Assembly: GCA_958296235.1 (NCBI GenBank)
Contig: OY282457.1
Coordinates: forward strand, 2,049,684-2,113,683
Direction: 5' to 3'
DNA: 64,000 bases
Source: an uncultured Candidatus Binatia bacterium
GTDB taxonomy: Bacteria; Desulfobacterota; Binatia; Bin18
The notes beneath the pieces were generated by a model. That model was not told the origin of the DNA. It saw only the letters and a list, made by a program, of their open reading frames with translations, and ran no database searches. The position numbers and the translations under genes are program-made. Positions 23,700 through 33,841 of the stretch are shown here, piece after piece. Position 1 is the stretch's first letter. The number at the start of each line of letters is the position of its first letter.

Positions 23700-25290
23700 T
23701 GGTGCCTCCACTTCGGAGTTGTGCGAGCAGCTCGGGGCCAGTCTGAACAATATCCCCGGCTCCTAAGGTCAACACCAGGTCCCCTGCCCGGACGATGGTC
23801 TGTACCATCTGCGCCAACTCTGCGCGGGGCGGGACAAAATAGACCTCAGCATGGCCGCGCCGTTTAATGGCTTGATAGAGCTTTTCTCCTGAGATATCAG
23901 CCTGCGGTTCCTCACCCGCGGGATAAATTTCCGTCAGCACCAACACGTCCGCATCATCAAACGCCGACAGGAACTCGTCGAAGAGATGAACGGTGCGTGA
24001 ATAGCGATGGGGTTGGAAGAGGGCGACCAGCCGCCGCCCAAAGCCTTCCCTGGCGGCCCGTAAGGTGGCGCGCACTTCTTCCGGGTGGTGGGCGTAATCG
24101 TCAACCACCAACACCTCTGCCTCCTCCCCCTTTATCTCAAAGCGCCGCTGAATGCCGGTAAAGCTGCGCAGGGCCTCCTGGACCTGGGAAAACGAAATCT
24201 CCAGTTCCAGGGCGACCGCCACCGCCGCCAGGGCATTCAGTGCGGCATGGCGTCCAGGCAAATTCAGCTGGATAGCGCCCAGGCGCTTTGGGCCGCGCCA
24301 GACCTCACACCGTGTCGTGAGGCCGGAGACCGTCAGATGTCTGGCCTGTACATCTGCTTCTGGACTCAGGCCATAGGTCACAAACCGTTTACGCACCTGA
24401 GGCAGCAGCGCCCGGACACGCACGCTGTCCAGGCACAGGACGGCGCGGCCGTAAAAGGGGAGGCGATTGATAAAGTCAAGATAGGCGGCCTGGACGCGAT
24501 CCATATGTCCATAATAGTCAAGATGCTCGGGATCAATATTGGTCACCACACCAATCGTGGGGCTGAGCAGGAGAAACGTCCCATCACTCTCGTCGGCTTC
24601 TGCGACCAGAAAACGCCCCTGTCCCAGCCGGGCATTGGACCCCAGCACGTTGAGGCGTCCGCCAATCACCACGGTTGGGTCAAAGTGGGCATGAGCGAGG
24701 ACGGTTGCGATTAAGGAGGTCGTTGTCGTCTTGCCATGCGTGCCGGCAACCGCGATGCCGTATTTGAGGCGCATCAGCTCAGCCAGCATTTCGGCCCGAG
24801 GAATGACCGGAATACTGAGCGCGCGGGCCCGCGCGACTTCCGGGTTCGCATATTTGACAGCCGACGAGATGACCACCACATCGGTATCGGCCCGGACGTG
24901 CTGGGGTTGGTGACCATACACAATGTGCGCGCCGTGGCGTTTCAAGCGCAGCGTTGTTTCGGATTCGGTCAGGTCCGATCCACTGATCTGATAGCCGAGG
25001 TTGAGCAGGACCTCGGCAATGCCGCTCATGCCGACTCCGCCAATACCGACAAAATGAATACGCCGGTTGGTATTAAACAAGACCGGCGTCTCGGACACTG
25101 CGTTCGCGTGCAGGGGCAGGGCGGCCCGAGCGGAAAGAGTAAACCTGTCCGGCTTTTTTGGCTGCTGGGAGGGTCCGTTCACTCTTTGTGGCATCTGGAG
25201 CCCCACGGCCACGGGTGGCGGCGTGCCAGCCCCGGCCGTCCAGCGCTCTACGCTGCCGCCCGGTTTCCGTTCCTTCATCTTTCCTGACAC
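23689..25290 (-). CDS. murC: UDP-N-acetylmuramate--L-alanine ligase with N-terminal extension
   Basis: 533 aa if begun at ATG 25290, which overlaps the murG stop by 16 bp. The family core starts only at residue 73 (NRRIHFVGIGGVGMSGIAEV); a GTG at 25098, eight codons before the core, would give a usual-length protein. The first 64 residues are Pro/Lys/Arg-rich and of low complexity. ATP site GTHGKTTTTSLIATV; ligand region EADESDGTFLLLSP; DDYAHHPEEVRATL near the C-terminal domain. Adds L-Ala to UDP-MurNAc. Confidence 0.95.
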   Translation of the reverse strand: MSGKMKERKPGGSVERWTAGAGTPPPVAVGLQMPQRVNGPSQQPKKPDRFTLSARAALPLHANAVSETPVLFNTNRRIHFVGIGGVGMSGIAEVLLNLGYQISGSDLTESETTLRLKRHGAHIVYGHQPQHVRADTDVVVISSAVKYANPEVARARALSIPVIPRAEMLAELMRLKYGIAVAGTHGKTTTTSLIATVLAHAHFDPTVVIGGRLNVLGSNARLGQGRFLVAEADESDGTFLLLSPTIGVVTNIDPEHLDYYGHMDRVQAAYLDFINRLPFYGRAVLCLDSVRVRALLPQVRKRFVTYGLSPEADVQARHLTVSGLTTRCEVWRGPKRLGAIQLNLPGRHAALNALAAVAVALELEISFSQVQEALRSFTGIQRRFEIKGEEAEVLVVDDYAHHPEEVRATLRAAREGFGRRLVALFQPHRYSRTVHLFDEFLSAFDDADVLVLTEIYPAGEEPQADISGEKLYQAIKRRGHAEVYFVPPRAELAQMVQTIVRAGDLVLTLGAGDIVQTGPELLAQLRSGGTNAH

Positions 25291-26426
25291 GAAACCTCCT
25301 GACCGAAAGAAGACACATACGGGGTGCAGGCAAAACAGGTCTGTACGACGGCGGCGGTCGCGTCGGGACGGCCTAAAGCGGCCGCCGCTCGGGCCATATT
25401 TCCTAATATGTCTCGGTGCTGGACGAGGCGCGCAAGCGTTTGCTCAAGTAACTCGGGGGACAGTGCGTGGTCCAGGAGCATCACCGCCGCGCCAGCCTGC
25501 ACCAGGGCCTCAGCATTGGCCCGCTGGTGGTCGTCTGCCGCGTAGGGGTAGGGAATCAGGATAGCCGGCTTGCCGAGCAGCGTCAGCTCCGCGGCCGTTA
25601 TTGCTCCAGCCCGGCAAATCACGAGGTCGGCCTCAGCATACACCTCCTGCATGGCGTCAATAAACGGTACTACTCGGGCGGCTATCCCCTCAGCCGCGTA
25701 AGCGGCTGAGACGGCTGCGTACTCGGCCTGGCCGGTCTGATGGATGATCTGTAGCGGTGGGGTTGGGTCTGTACTCTTTTGTGCGCTGCGTTTCCTGTCT
25801 AAGCGCGCGAGGGCCGGCGGCACAACATGGTTGAGCCGATGTGCGCCGGCGCTGCCACCAAAGACGAGAAGGGTAAAAGGCGTGTCTGTGGCTGCCGGCT
25901 GGCGCGCGGGCCGTAAGGCGGACCGTACCGGGTTGCCAGTATGGACCACTTTATGGGCGGGGAAAAAGCGGGCGGCCGTTTCAAATCCGAGACAGACGCG
26001 GCGGGCAAACCAACTCAGGAAACGGTTTGCCAGCCCAGGAATCGCGTTGGGCTCAAGCAGCACGCAGGGGATGCGCTGCAGCCAACCAGCCAGGACGGTC
26101 GGAGCAGAGGCATAGCCACCTATACTGAAGATCACGTCGGGAGCGAACTCACGGATGATACGCCACGCGGCCCCAACGCCATAGCCGGCGACTCCCAGGG
26201 CTCGGATTTTTCCCCACCGCGTTCGTCCGCGGAGCTGTTCAGCCGGAATGAAACGTACAGAAAATCCAAGTTGGGGGATGACATCCTTCTCCATTCCACC
26301 GGCGGTGCCAACAAACAACACCTCCGCGCCAGCCTGTCGCTGCGCGAACTCTGCCACCGCAACTCCAGGAAAGAGATGTCCACCGGTGCCTCCCGCCGCC
26401 AGGAGAAGGCGAGGCGCTCTAGGCAT
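25275..26426 (-). CDS. murG: Lipid II synthase (GlcNAc transferase) MurG
   Basis: 383 aa from ATG 26426, inside the ftsW 3' end; the family begins with the RLLLAAGGTGGHLFPGVAV loop, which fixes this start. The two Rossmann domains are clear: FVGTAGGMEKDVIPQLGF, FSIGGYASAPTVLAGW, LLEPNAIPGLANRFL, LLVFGGSAGAHRLN, and the UDP-GlcNAc site LVICRAGAITAAELTLLGKP then YPYAADDHQRANAEAL. Adds GlcNAc to lipid I at the inner membrane face. Confidence 0.96.
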   Translation of the reverse strand: MPRAPRLLLAAGGTGGHLFPGVAVAEFAQRQAGAEVLFVGTAGGMEKDVIPQLGFSVRFIPAEQLRGRTRWGKIRALGVAGYGVGAAWRIIREFAPDVIFSIGGYASAPTVLAGWLQRIPCVLLEPNAIPGLANRFLSWFARRVCLGFETAARFFPAHKVVHTGNPVRSALRPARQPAATDTPFTLLVFGGSAGAHRLNHVVPPALARLDRKRSAQKSTDPTPPLQIIHQTGQAEYAAVSAAYAAEGIAARVVPFIDAMQEVYAEADLVICRAGAITAAELTLLGKPAILIPYPYAADDHQRANAEALVQAGAAVMLLDHALSPELLEQTLARLVQHRDILGNMARAAAALGRPDATAAVVQTCFACTPYVSSFGQEVSCQER

Positions 26427-27585
26427 GGGCCTCCTCCCCCAGTTGGACTTCACGCGAGAGTCTCAGCAACATGCCAGTACAGAAAAGGCTGCTGACCAGC
26501 GCAGACCCTCCGTAGCTGACGAAGGGCAGCGGCAGGCCGGTTATCGGGAGCAGACCGATGACGACCGCCATATTGATCCCGGCCTGACAGACGATGAAGA
26601 AGGTACAGCCAAAGGCGAGTAAGCGCCCAAACTGGGTGGGGTGATACGCCGCCACCCGGAGCCCCCGAGCGCCAAAGAGGCCAAACAGGAGAACGATGCC
26701 CGTGGTCCCCCATAAACCGGTTTCTTCGCCAATCACCGCGAAAATAAAGTCCGTGTGGGCCTCGGGCAAATAAAACATCTTCTGGCGACTTTCTCCGAGC
26801 CCGACCCCGGAGACCCCGCCGGCCCCAAAGGCCAGGCGGGACTGGTCGAGTTGATAGCCCTCCCCCTGCAAATCCGCCGACTGGTCCAGAAACGTCAAGA
26901 AACGGTCCGTCCGGTATTCCGCGCTCAGGACTCCGTAGCTGAGACACAGCAGCCCGACACCGGCCAGTACGGCCAGATGCCGACCACGCGCGCCAGCGGC
27001 AAAAAGCACCGCGGCTAAAAGGAGGCTGATGAATACGGCCCCCCCTAAGTCCGGCTCCAGGGCAATGAGCGCCACGACACACCCGACCACCAAAAGGGAG
27101 GGGAGCAATCCATACACAAAGCTGTGCAGGCGGTCCGCCTTTTTCGCCAGCGCATAGGCGAGGTAGAGCACAACGGCGCCCTTGGCGAATTCGGAGGGTT
27201 GAAAATTCAGCCCTCCGAAGGAGAGCCAGCGCTGGACATTGCCGTGGCTGAAGCCTGGCAGCAAGACCAGACAGAGGCTGACGAATGCCCCGATTAACGC
27301 CGGATAGGCGAGTGTCCGGAATACTGTCGAAGGGAGCGCCAGGGCCACGAGACAGCCCAAACAGCCGATCACTAAGGCGAGGTTGTGTTTGCGAACAAAA
27401 AGATAGGCGTCATCGAAGCGGTCAAACGCATAAAAATACGTGGTGTTCAAGACGAACAGCTCCCCACTCAGGAGCAGCAGCAGCACCGCTCCGAGCAGCC
27501 ATGAGTCAACCGGACCACACTGGAGCGGCTGCGCGGTTCGGGCGTCGGTGAACAGTCCTGAGAGCCTGGCGTCAAGCATCTTCAT
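26419..27585 (-). CDS. ftsW: SEDS glycosyltransferase FtsW
   Basis: 388 aa polytopic membrane protein of about ten segments. SEDS motifs: RWLSFGGLNFQPSEFAKGA, ALIALEPDLGGAVFISLLLA, YQLDQSRLAFGAGGVSGVGL, and AHTDFIFAVIGEETGLWG; end GLPLPFVSYGGSALVSSLF. Polymerises lipid II with FtsI at the septum. ATG 27585 overlaps the murD stop as ATGA. Confidence 0.95.
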   Translation of the reverse strand: MKMLDARLSGLFTDARTAQPLQCGPVDSWLLGAVLLLLLSGELFVLNTTYFYAFDRFDDAYLFVRKHNLALVIGCLGCLVALALPSTVFRTLAYPALIGAFVSLCLVLLPGFSHGNVQRWLSFGGLNFQPSEFAKGAVVLYLAYALAKKADRLHSFVYGLLPSLLVVGCVVALIALEPDLGGAVFISLLLAAVLFAAGARGRHLAVLAGVGLLCLSYGVLSAEYRTDRFLTFLDQSADLQGEGYQLDQSRLAFGAGGVSGVGLGESRQKMFYLPEAHTDFIFAVIGEETGLWGTTGIVLLFGLFGARGLRVAAYHPTQFGRLLAFGCTFFIVCQAGINMAVVIGLLPITGLPLPFVSYGGSALVSSLFCTGMLLRLSREVQLGEEAHA

Positions 27586-28934
27586 AGCGCTTCAACGTAA
27601 GACCGGAACGCCTCCCCACGATGGGCATAGTTCCGGAACTGATCAAAACTCGCGCAGGCCGGAGAGAGGAGGACGATATCCCCCGCTTGGGCCCCCCGGT
27701 GAGCGGCCTGAACCGCCTCGTCCAATGCCTTGACCAGCAGGGTTTCGGTGTCCTGCCCCAATGCGGCGCGTAAGGAGCGCTGGGCCTGGCCAAAGAGAAT
27801 CAGCTTTTTCACCCTGGTCTGGACGACCGCCCGGAGGGGACGATAATCGCCGCCTTTCTCCACCCCGCCGGCAATCAGAATAACCGGCTCGGAAAAACTG
27901 TTGAGCGATTGGACCACGGCGTCGATATTCGTCCCTTTGGAGTCATTGATATAGGCTACCCCATTTTTCTCCGCGACCAGCTCAAGCCGGTGTGGCAAGC
28001 CCGTAAAGGAAGCCAACACGCTCTGGATGACAGCGGGGGGGACCCCCCACAACGTGGCCGCGCTCACCGCGGCCATGACGTTGGCAATATTATGCCTCCC
28101 GCGGAGCGGGATGTCATCAAGCGCATAGTGCATCTCGCGGCCGGCGTGGCGAAGAACCAGGGTCTCCGCCAGCTTTTTTTTCGCCGGCCAGACCCCTTCG
28201 CTCTTGTCTCCGGTCGCAGGAGTCCAGCCAAAGGAAAACAGCCGTCCGGGGAGTCCCTGACACAATGCCCGGACGCTGGCGTCGTCTCGATTCATAACTA
28301 CCCAATCAGACCGGCGCTGCTGAGCAAATAAGCGCCGTTTGGTCCGGCCATAGTGTTCAAAACTCCCGTACCGGTCCAGGTGATCTTCGCTCAGATTGAG
28401 GAAGACTCCAATCTGAGGCCGGAACTGCTTGACCCATTCGAGTTGAAAGCTGGAAATCTCGGCAACCGCCACCGCGCAGGCCGTTCCCACGGCGTCAATG
28501 AGCGGGGTTCCCAGGTTTCCCCCAATAAAGGTCTCCTGGCCGGACCGCTGCATCATCTCCCCGAGGAGGGCCGTCGTTGTGCTTTTCCCGTTCGTACCGG
28601 TGATGGCCACAACCGGACAGGTCAGGAGCTGATAGGCCAACTCGATTTCACTCTGCACCGTAACCCGCCGCCGACCGGCCTCCCTCAACAGCGGATGCCT
28701 AGCCGGCACACCAGGACTGGGAATCACGAGCTGCACGCCATCCAGGAGTGCGTCCGCGTCGGCGTCTGAGCGGATTTCCATATTGGATTGGGCGCGAGCC
28801 GAGGCGACCGTATCGGCCTGGCTGTCGGCGACACGGACACGGCCGCCGTGAGCAAGAACACACCGCGCCACGCTTTTCCCTGTCCGTCCCAGGCCGATGA
28901 TCAGTACAGTTTTTCCCGCCAGGTCCATACTCAT
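27582..28934 (-). CDS. murD: UDP-N-acetylmuramoyl-L-alanine--D-glutamate ligase
   Basis: 450 aa. Rossmann start KTVLIIGLGRTGKSVARCV; ATP loop VAITGTNGKSTTTALLGEM; EISSFQLEWVKQFRP; NLSEDHLDRYGSFEHYGRTK; C-terminal domain LPHRLELVAEKNGVAYINDS followed by KGTNIDA. Adds D-Glu in the cytoplasm. Two nearby ATGs (28934, 28928) are equally possible. Five bases after mraY. Confidence 0.96.
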   Translation of the reverse strand: MSMDLAGKTVLIIGLGRTGKSVARCVLAHGGRVRVADSQADTVASARAQSNMEIRSDADADALLDGVQLVIPSPGVPARHPLLREAGRRRVTVQSEIELAYQLLTCPVVAITGTNGKSTTTALLGEMMQRSGQETFIGGNLGTPLIDAVGTACAVAVAEISSFQLEWVKQFRPQIGVFLNLSEDHLDRYGSFEHYGRTKRRLFAQQRRSDWVVMNRDDASVRALCQGLPGRLFSFGWTPATGDKSEGVWPAKKKLAETLVLRHAGREMHYALDDIPLRGRHNIANVMAAVSAATLWGVPPAVIQSVLASFTGLPHRLELVAEKNGVAYINDSKGTNIDAVVQSLNSFSEPVILIAGGVEKGGDYRPLRAVVQTRVKKLILFGQAQRSLRAALGQDTETLLVKALDEAVQAAHRGAQAGDIVLLSPACASFDQFRNYAHRGEAFRSYVEAL

Positions 28935-28938
28935 TTTC

Positions 28939-30015
28939 TCAGCGCAGTTTGAGTGTGCTCAAGGCAGCCAGGGCACAGATGATGGAGACAATCCAGAAGC
29001 GAACAATGATAAGCGGCTCCGGCCAGCCGAGCAACTCAAAATGATGGTGCAGCGGAGCCATGCGGAAGATGCGTTTTCGTCTCAATTTATACGAGCTCAC
29101 CTGGAAGATGACCGAGGCCGCCTCAATCACAAAGACCCCGCCCACAATCGCCAGCACGACCTCCTGTTTGCTGATCAGCGCGACAATACCCAGCGCCGCC
29201 CCGAGGGAGAGTGAGCCCACATCGCCCATAAACATCTGGGCCGGGTAGGCGTTAAACCACAAAAAGCCCAGCCCGGCGGCCGCGAGCGCCCCGCAGAAAA
29301 TGGCCACCTCCCCGGAACCCGCCACATAGGGCACCTGTAAATATTCAGCCATTCCACTATGCCCGCTGACATAGGTGAAAATGGCATAGGTCACGCCAGC
29401 GATCATAACCGGCCCAATGGCTAACCCATCCAGACCATCAGTGAGATTGACCGCATTCGAGGCGCCCACCACCACAAGAGCAGCAAAGGGGATATACCAC
29501 CAGCCCAGGACTGGTCGGAGGTCTTTGAAGAAGGGAATGGTCAGCGTCGTGTCAAAACCCGGCTGTGCAAACAGCCACAAGGCCGCCGCCAGGGCAATCG
29601 CACCTTGCGCCAGGAGTTTATACTTCCCGCGCAAACCGACTGAGTCCTGCCGGCTGAGCTTCCGATAATCGTCGAGAAATCCAATCAAACCAAAACCGAT
29701 AGTGACGCCCAGCACCAGCCAGATATACGGATTGGTCAAGTCTGCCAGCAAAATCGTCGCCAGCGTGAGGGAGAAAAGGATCAAGGTCCCTCCCATGGTG
29801 GGTGTGCCAGCTTTGCTCAGATGCGCCGCGGGTCCATCTGAGCGGATGGGCTGACCCGCCTTGAGCGCGGTCAGTCGCGCAATCAGCCAGGGGCCGAGGA
29901 TAAAGGAAACGCTCAGCGCCAATAAGCCCGCTAACAGGGTTCTAAACGTAATATAGCGAAAGACGTTAAACCCGGAGTAGGTCGTATGCAGGGCGTACAG
30001 AAAGGCGTACAGCAT
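28939..30015 (-). CDS. mraY: Phospho-MurNAc-pentapeptide translocase MraY
   Basis: 358 aa, about ten membrane segments. Signature blocks: [55 protein letters not shown] (catalytic Asp region), [20 protein letters not shown], and [18 protein letters not shown]. Links UDP-MurNAc-pentapeptide to undecaprenyl phosphate, giving lipid I. ATG 30015 overlaps the murE stop by one base (TAATG), leaving no room for murF, which normally lies here. Confidence 0.97.
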   Translation of the reverse strand: MLYAFLYALHTTYSGFNVFRYITFRTLLAGLLALSVSFILGPWLIARLTALKAGQPIRSDGPAAHLSKAGTPTMGGTLILFSLTLATILLADLTNPYIWLVLGVTIGFGLIGFLDDYRKLSRQDSVGLRGKYKLLAQGAIALAAALWLFAQPGFDTTLTIPFFKDLRPVLGWWYIPFAALVVVGASNAVNLTDGLDGLAIGPVMIAGVTYAIFTYVSGHSGMAEYLQVPYVAGSGEVAIFCGALAAAGLGFLWFNAYPAQMFMGDVGSLSLGAALGIVALISKQEVVLAIVGGVFVIEAASVIFQVSSYKLRRKRIFRMAPLHHHFELLGWPEPLIIVRFWIVSIICALAALSTLKLR

Positions 30016-31601
30016 TACGCACAGCCCTCCAACGCCGGTCCTGAGCTATGACGCAGGGACAGATAGTGTCGGACCTCTTCCGCATCATCAAAATGAGCGC
30101 GCGTCGTGCCGATAATCTGATAATCCTCGTGCCCCTTGCCGGCAATGACCACCACATCGCCGGCTTGGGCTTCGTCCAGCGCGCGTTGGATAGCGCTGCG
30201 CCGCTCGGCAATGACCAGATACGAACCCGTGGGGACATCCGCCCTCCTCAGCCGTTTTGGCTCTTCTCGGGTCATCCCAGTCCGCCTGAGGCCAGGTTCC
30301 GTTTCCGTCAAGATCTGGTGCGGGTTTTCGGTTCGGGGGTTGTCCGAGGTTAAAACCACCACGTCACTCAAACGGCCGGCCACTTCCCCCATCAGCGGCC
30401 GCTTGCCTCTGTCCCGATCCCCGCCGCAGCCAAATACGGTGATCAGCCGCTTTGCTGTGAGGGCCCGGAGGGCTGCCAGCGTCTTCTCCAGCGCATCGGG
30501 CTTATGGGCATAATCGACGAAGACCTCAAATGGCTGTCCGACCGAAAGGGCTTCCAGCCGACCTGGCACACGGCGACATTGCGCGATCCCTTCACTCACC
30601 TTTTTGAGCGGGCCCCCAAGGGCATGCGCAACCGTGACGGCCGCAAGGATATTGTAGAGGTGCGGCTCACCAATCAGGGACGACACCGCGGAGAGTGTCT
30701 CTTGTCCAAGCTGCAGCTCAGCCTGAATGCCGGCTAAACTATGGGCGACGTGCCGGACAGAGACTGTTGCGTCCTGGTGGAGGCTATAGGTCAGTACGGG
30801 ATAGGCAACAGACTCGGTGAGCAGTTTCCGGCCCCAGGTGTCATCCGCATTAATGACCGCAAAGCGGCGGCGTTTTGGCGACCCGGCCAGACCGTCGCGA
30901 AAGAGCCGGGCCTTTGCGGCAAAATACGCCGCCGTATTCAGATGGTAATCGAGATGGTCGCGGCCAAGGTTCGTAAAGACTCCACCGTCCCAGCGGCAGC
31001 CCCAGACCCGCTCTTGGGCTAAGGCATGAGACGAGACCTCCATAATGACATGACTCACTCCAGCCCTGACCATGTCGGATAAGAGGGCTTGCAGTTCAAC
31101 CGCCTCTGGAGTGGTGAGGCGAGCGGGACGCTCCTGATCTGCATAGCGGTAGTTCACCGTTCCGATCACGCCCACAGTCCAGCCCAGCGCTTTGCCTATG
31201 GCTTCCAACACATACGTGGTGGTTGTTTTCCCACTGGTTCCAGTCACGCCGATCAGGGTCAGCTGTTCACTCGGCCGATGATAAAATTGATCGGCTATGG
31301 CCCCCAGGAGCCGGCGTGGCTGCTCTGAGGTGATAAGGGTCACGCCCGGGGGCGCCTCCGTATCTGGCGGAGCGACAACGGCCCGCGCCCCCTGGTCAAG
31401 CGCTTGTTCAAGAAAGGCAGTCCCCTCCGTCTTTGTGCCCGGCAGGGCAAAAAAGAGCGCGCCCGGAGTCACCCGGCGCGAGTCATACACCAGCGCCTCG
31501 ACCGGAATATCAGTCGGGCCGTGAATCTGGAACGCAGGGCCGGCGAGCCCGGATGCATCAAGAGGCAGGAGCTGCCGCAGCCACGTCACATCGCACCTCA
31601 C
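30015..31601 (-). CDS. murE: UDP-MurNAc-tripeptide synthetase (meso-DAP type)
   Basis: 528 aa. ATG overlaps the ftsI stop as [21 protein letters not shown] in the N-domain, [18 protein letters not shown] as ATP loop, [39 protein letters not shown]. The motif [13 protein letters not shown] is the DNPR signature for meso-diaminopimelate, so the wall is meso-DAP type. C-terminal [14 protein letters not shown] is standard. Adds meso-DAP to the stem peptide. Confidence 0.96.
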   Translation of the reverse strand: MRCDVTWLRQLLPLDASGLAGPAFQIHGPTDIPVEALVYDSRRVTPGALFFALPGTKTEGTAFLEQALDQGARAVVAPPDTEAPPGVTLITSEQPRRLLGAIADQFYHRPSEQLTLIGVTGTSGKTTTTYVLEAIGKALGWTVGVIGTVNYRYADQERPARLTTPEAVELQALLSDMVRAGVSHVIMEVSSHALAQERVWGCRWDGGVFTNLGRDHLDYHLNTAAYFAAKARLFRDGLAGSPKRRRFAVINADDTWGRKLLTESVAYPVLTYSLHQDATVSVRHVAHSLAGIQAELQLGQETLSAVSSLIGEPHLYNILAAVTVAHALGGPLKKVSEGIAQCRRVPGRLEALSVGQPFEVFVDYAHKPDALEKTLAALRALTAKRLITVFGCGGDRDRGKRPLMGEVAGRLSDVVVLTSDNPRTENPHQILTETEPGLRRTGMTREEPKRLRRADVPTGSYLVIAERRSAIQRALDEAQAGDVVVIAGKGHEDYQIIGTTRAHFDDAEEVRHYLSLRHSSGPALEGCA

Positions 31602-33559
31602 CAGTCTGCTTCAAGTCTGAGTTCATATACCGCTTCGCCTGTCTGCGCCTTATTGCGGACCCTCTGGCCCGTGACATATCCACTCCCATGAGCAACGACC
31701 CGCAGCCCGTTCGCGGACGCTTTCCGCATGGCCGCCCGTAGACTGAGACCAATAAAGTCATCGACCTCGGAGCGGTCGGCTGACGAGCCATCCCCCCCTG
31801 CGTCATAAGCTTCGGACGAAAAAGCGGATTCAGCGGAGGGCGGGGCGGGCGAGACAGGCGGGCGGGCGGCCCATTGGATGTCCACGCCTTCTCCTGCGCT
31901 TCCCGCGACCCCAAGGTAGGTCAGCGCTTGGCGGGCAATCGCTTGAAATACCGGCGCCGCGACCGTCCCTCCATAGGTGGCCGTCTGAGGCTCATCAATG
32001 ACCGCTAAAATCACGAGCCGAGGCTGCTCCGCGGGAACCATGCCAATAAAAGACGCGATGCGACCGGTCTCCGAATACCCGCCCCGGGGGTCAGACTTTT
32101 GCGAAGTGCCTGTTTTTCCCGCCACCCGAAACCCTTGAATATGGGCGCGCCGGCCCGTTCCCCCCGGCTCGACAACGTGCTCAAGCAAGGTCCGTATGCG
32201 CCGCGCGGTTTCGGGTTGAATCACCTGCCTGAGCGGGGTCGGACCGTTGGCGTGAACGACTTCCCCCGTACGAGTCACGACGTCACTCACGACATAGGGG
32301 CGCATGAGCATGCCGTCGTTGGCGAGCGCCGCATAGGCACAGGCCAACTGCAAGGGAGTGACGGCCACCCCTTGTCCAAAGCTGACCGTCACAAGCTTAA
32401 TCCGCGACCAGGCCCGGAGCGACGGGAGGTTGCCGTTTATCTCCCCCGGCAGATCAACGCCGGTTTTCTGTCCAAGCCCAAAGGCCCGAAGGTAGTCATA
32501 ATAGCGCTCTTTCCCCAATAGTTGGCCGATCTTAGCTGCGCCAATATTGCTCGATTTGGTCAAGACCCGGTCAACGCTGAGTTCGCCGTAGGGATGCACG
32601 TCGTGGATCGTATGCCGGCCAACCCGGTAGGCACCGTGCTCGCAAAAAATGGGGTCCGTTTCGCTGACTTGGCCGGTATCCAGGGCGGCGGCAACCAATA
32701 ATGCCTTGAGTGTTGACCCGGGTTCGTAGTAGTCGCTGATCACCCGATTACGGCGCGTATCAGGTGGAAAATATCCGGGCATATTCGGATCGAAGGCCGG
32801 CACCTGAGCCAGGGCGAGAATAGCAAACGTCTGGGGGTCAAGTATAATCACCGACCCCGCCGCAGCCCGACTGTGCTGCACGGCCCGGTTCAACTCGCGC
32901 TCAGCTACATACTGGAGCGTCGTATCCAGAGTCAACCGCACGCGGAATGTCTCAGGCTGCTGACCGCCGCCACGGATGAGGATCGCTCGTTGACGCCCAT
33001 CACGCTCACCCAGGGTGTGGCTGACTGGCCCGAGCAAATAGTGATTATACGCCTTTTCGACCCCCTCCAAGCCTTTCGCATCCACATTGACAAATCCGAG
33101 CAGGGGGGCGGCCAAGGTCCGATACGGATACACACGGCGCTGGGTGCTCTTGCTGTCAAGGCCAGACACGCGGAGCGCTTTGATCTGGCTGGCTTCCTGG
33201 GGGAAGACCCCCCGTTTGAGCCAGACAAACGGCTTGGAGGAATGGAGAATGGCATCGACCTGTTGTGCCGGCAGAGAGAGGTGTTGGGCCAGCGCGGGAA
33301 TCATGTCCTCCACATCGGTCGGGAGTTTTGCTGGATGGACATAGAGGGATTCGGCCCCAACGCTGAAGGCCAACCGCCGCCCGTTACGATCAACAATAGC
33401 GCCCCGCTGGGGCGTCACCGTCTCACGGTGACGGTGTTGCCTGGCAGCGCGCTGGGCGAGCGTATCTCCCTGCACCACCGTGAGGTGGACGAGACGGGCG
33501 ACAATAAGGAGCAAGCCCACTCCCAACATCCCCGCCACTAGACCGATCCGTCCCGACAT
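31598..33559 (-). CDS. ftsI: Division transpeptidase FtsI (PBP3) with PASTA domain
   Basis: 653 aa. Short cytoplasmic start and one membrane helix at residues 5-28; pedestal region with TPQRGAIVDRNGRRLAFSV; transpeptidase domain with the active-site Ser282 in GSTLK, SSN at 336-338 and KTGTS at 482-486. Residues about 590-653 form a PASTA domain (DFIGLSLRAAMRKASANGLR, VYELRLE). Cross-links septal peptidoglycan. PASTA on FtsI is common in Deltaproteobacteria-like and Gram-positive groups rather than E. coli. Confidence 0.95.
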   Translation of the reverse strand: MSGRIGLVAGMLGVGLLLIVARLVHLTVVQGDTLAQRAARQHRHRETVTPQRGAIVDRNGRRLAFSVGAESLYVHPAKLPTDVEDMIPALAQHLSLPAQQVDAILHSSKPFVWLKRGVFPQEASQIKALRVSGLDSKSTQRRVYPYRTLAAPLLGFVNVDAKGLEGVEKAYNHYLLGPVSHTLGERDGRQRAILIRGGGQQPETFRVRLTLDTTLQYVAERELNRAVQHSRAAAGSVIILDPQTFAILALAQVPAFDPNMPGYFPPDTRRNRVISDYYEPGSTLKALLVAAALDTGQVSETDPIFCEHGAYRVGRHTIHDVHPYGELSVDRVLTKSSNIGAAKIGQLLGKERYYDYLRAFGLGQKTGVDLPGEINGNLPSLRAWSRIKLVTVSFGQGVAVTPLQLACAYAALANDGMLMRPYVVSDVVTRTGEVVHANGPTPLRQVIQPETARRIRTLLEHVVEPGGTGRRAHIQGFRVAGKTGTSQKSDPRGGYSETGRIASFIGMVPAEQPRLVILAVIDEPQTATYGGTVAAPVFQAIARQALTYLGVAGSAGEGVDIQWAARPPVSPAPPSAESAFSSEAYDAGGDGSSADRSEVDDFIGLSLRAAMRKASANGLRVVAHGSGYVTGQRVRNKAQTGEAVYELRLEADW

Positions 33560-33568
33560 GCGGTTCTC

Positions 33569-33841
33569 CTACGGCAGGATAATGATCTGCTCAGGGCGAG
33601 GCACGGAGAGCCCGAGCCGGTCGCCAGCGAGCTGAGACAAATGGCTGGGGGCCGTAGCCGCTTCCCACTCTATGGTGAGCGTGTGGTGTTCCTCTTGCAG
33701 GGCGTTGATGAGCTGCCGCGTATCGGCAAGCGCATACCCCGCAGAGACTACCTGAAGCCGAATCCAGAGATGGGACAGGACCAAGGCCAGCCCAACAGCC
33801 GCCAGCACGCCATACTTGCCCCATCCGGGTAATTTCCTCAT
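33569..33841 (-). CDS. ftsL: Cell-division protein FtsL
   Basis: 90 aa from ATG 33841, which overlaps the rsmH stop as ATGA and directly follows GGAGGAGGAGG. One membrane helix at about residues 10-30 (GVLAAVGLALVLSHLWIRLQ), then a helical/coiled region (ADTRQLINALQEEHHTLTIE) and a short tail with GLSVPRPEQIIIL. Pairs with FtsB and FtsQ in the divisome. Assigned by size, topology and position between rsmH and ftsI. Confidence 0.88.
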   Translation of the reverse strand: MRKLPGWGKYGVLAAVGLALVLSHLWIRLQVVSAGYALADTRQLINALQEEHHTLTIEWEAATAPSHLSQLAGDRLGLSVPRPEQIIILP

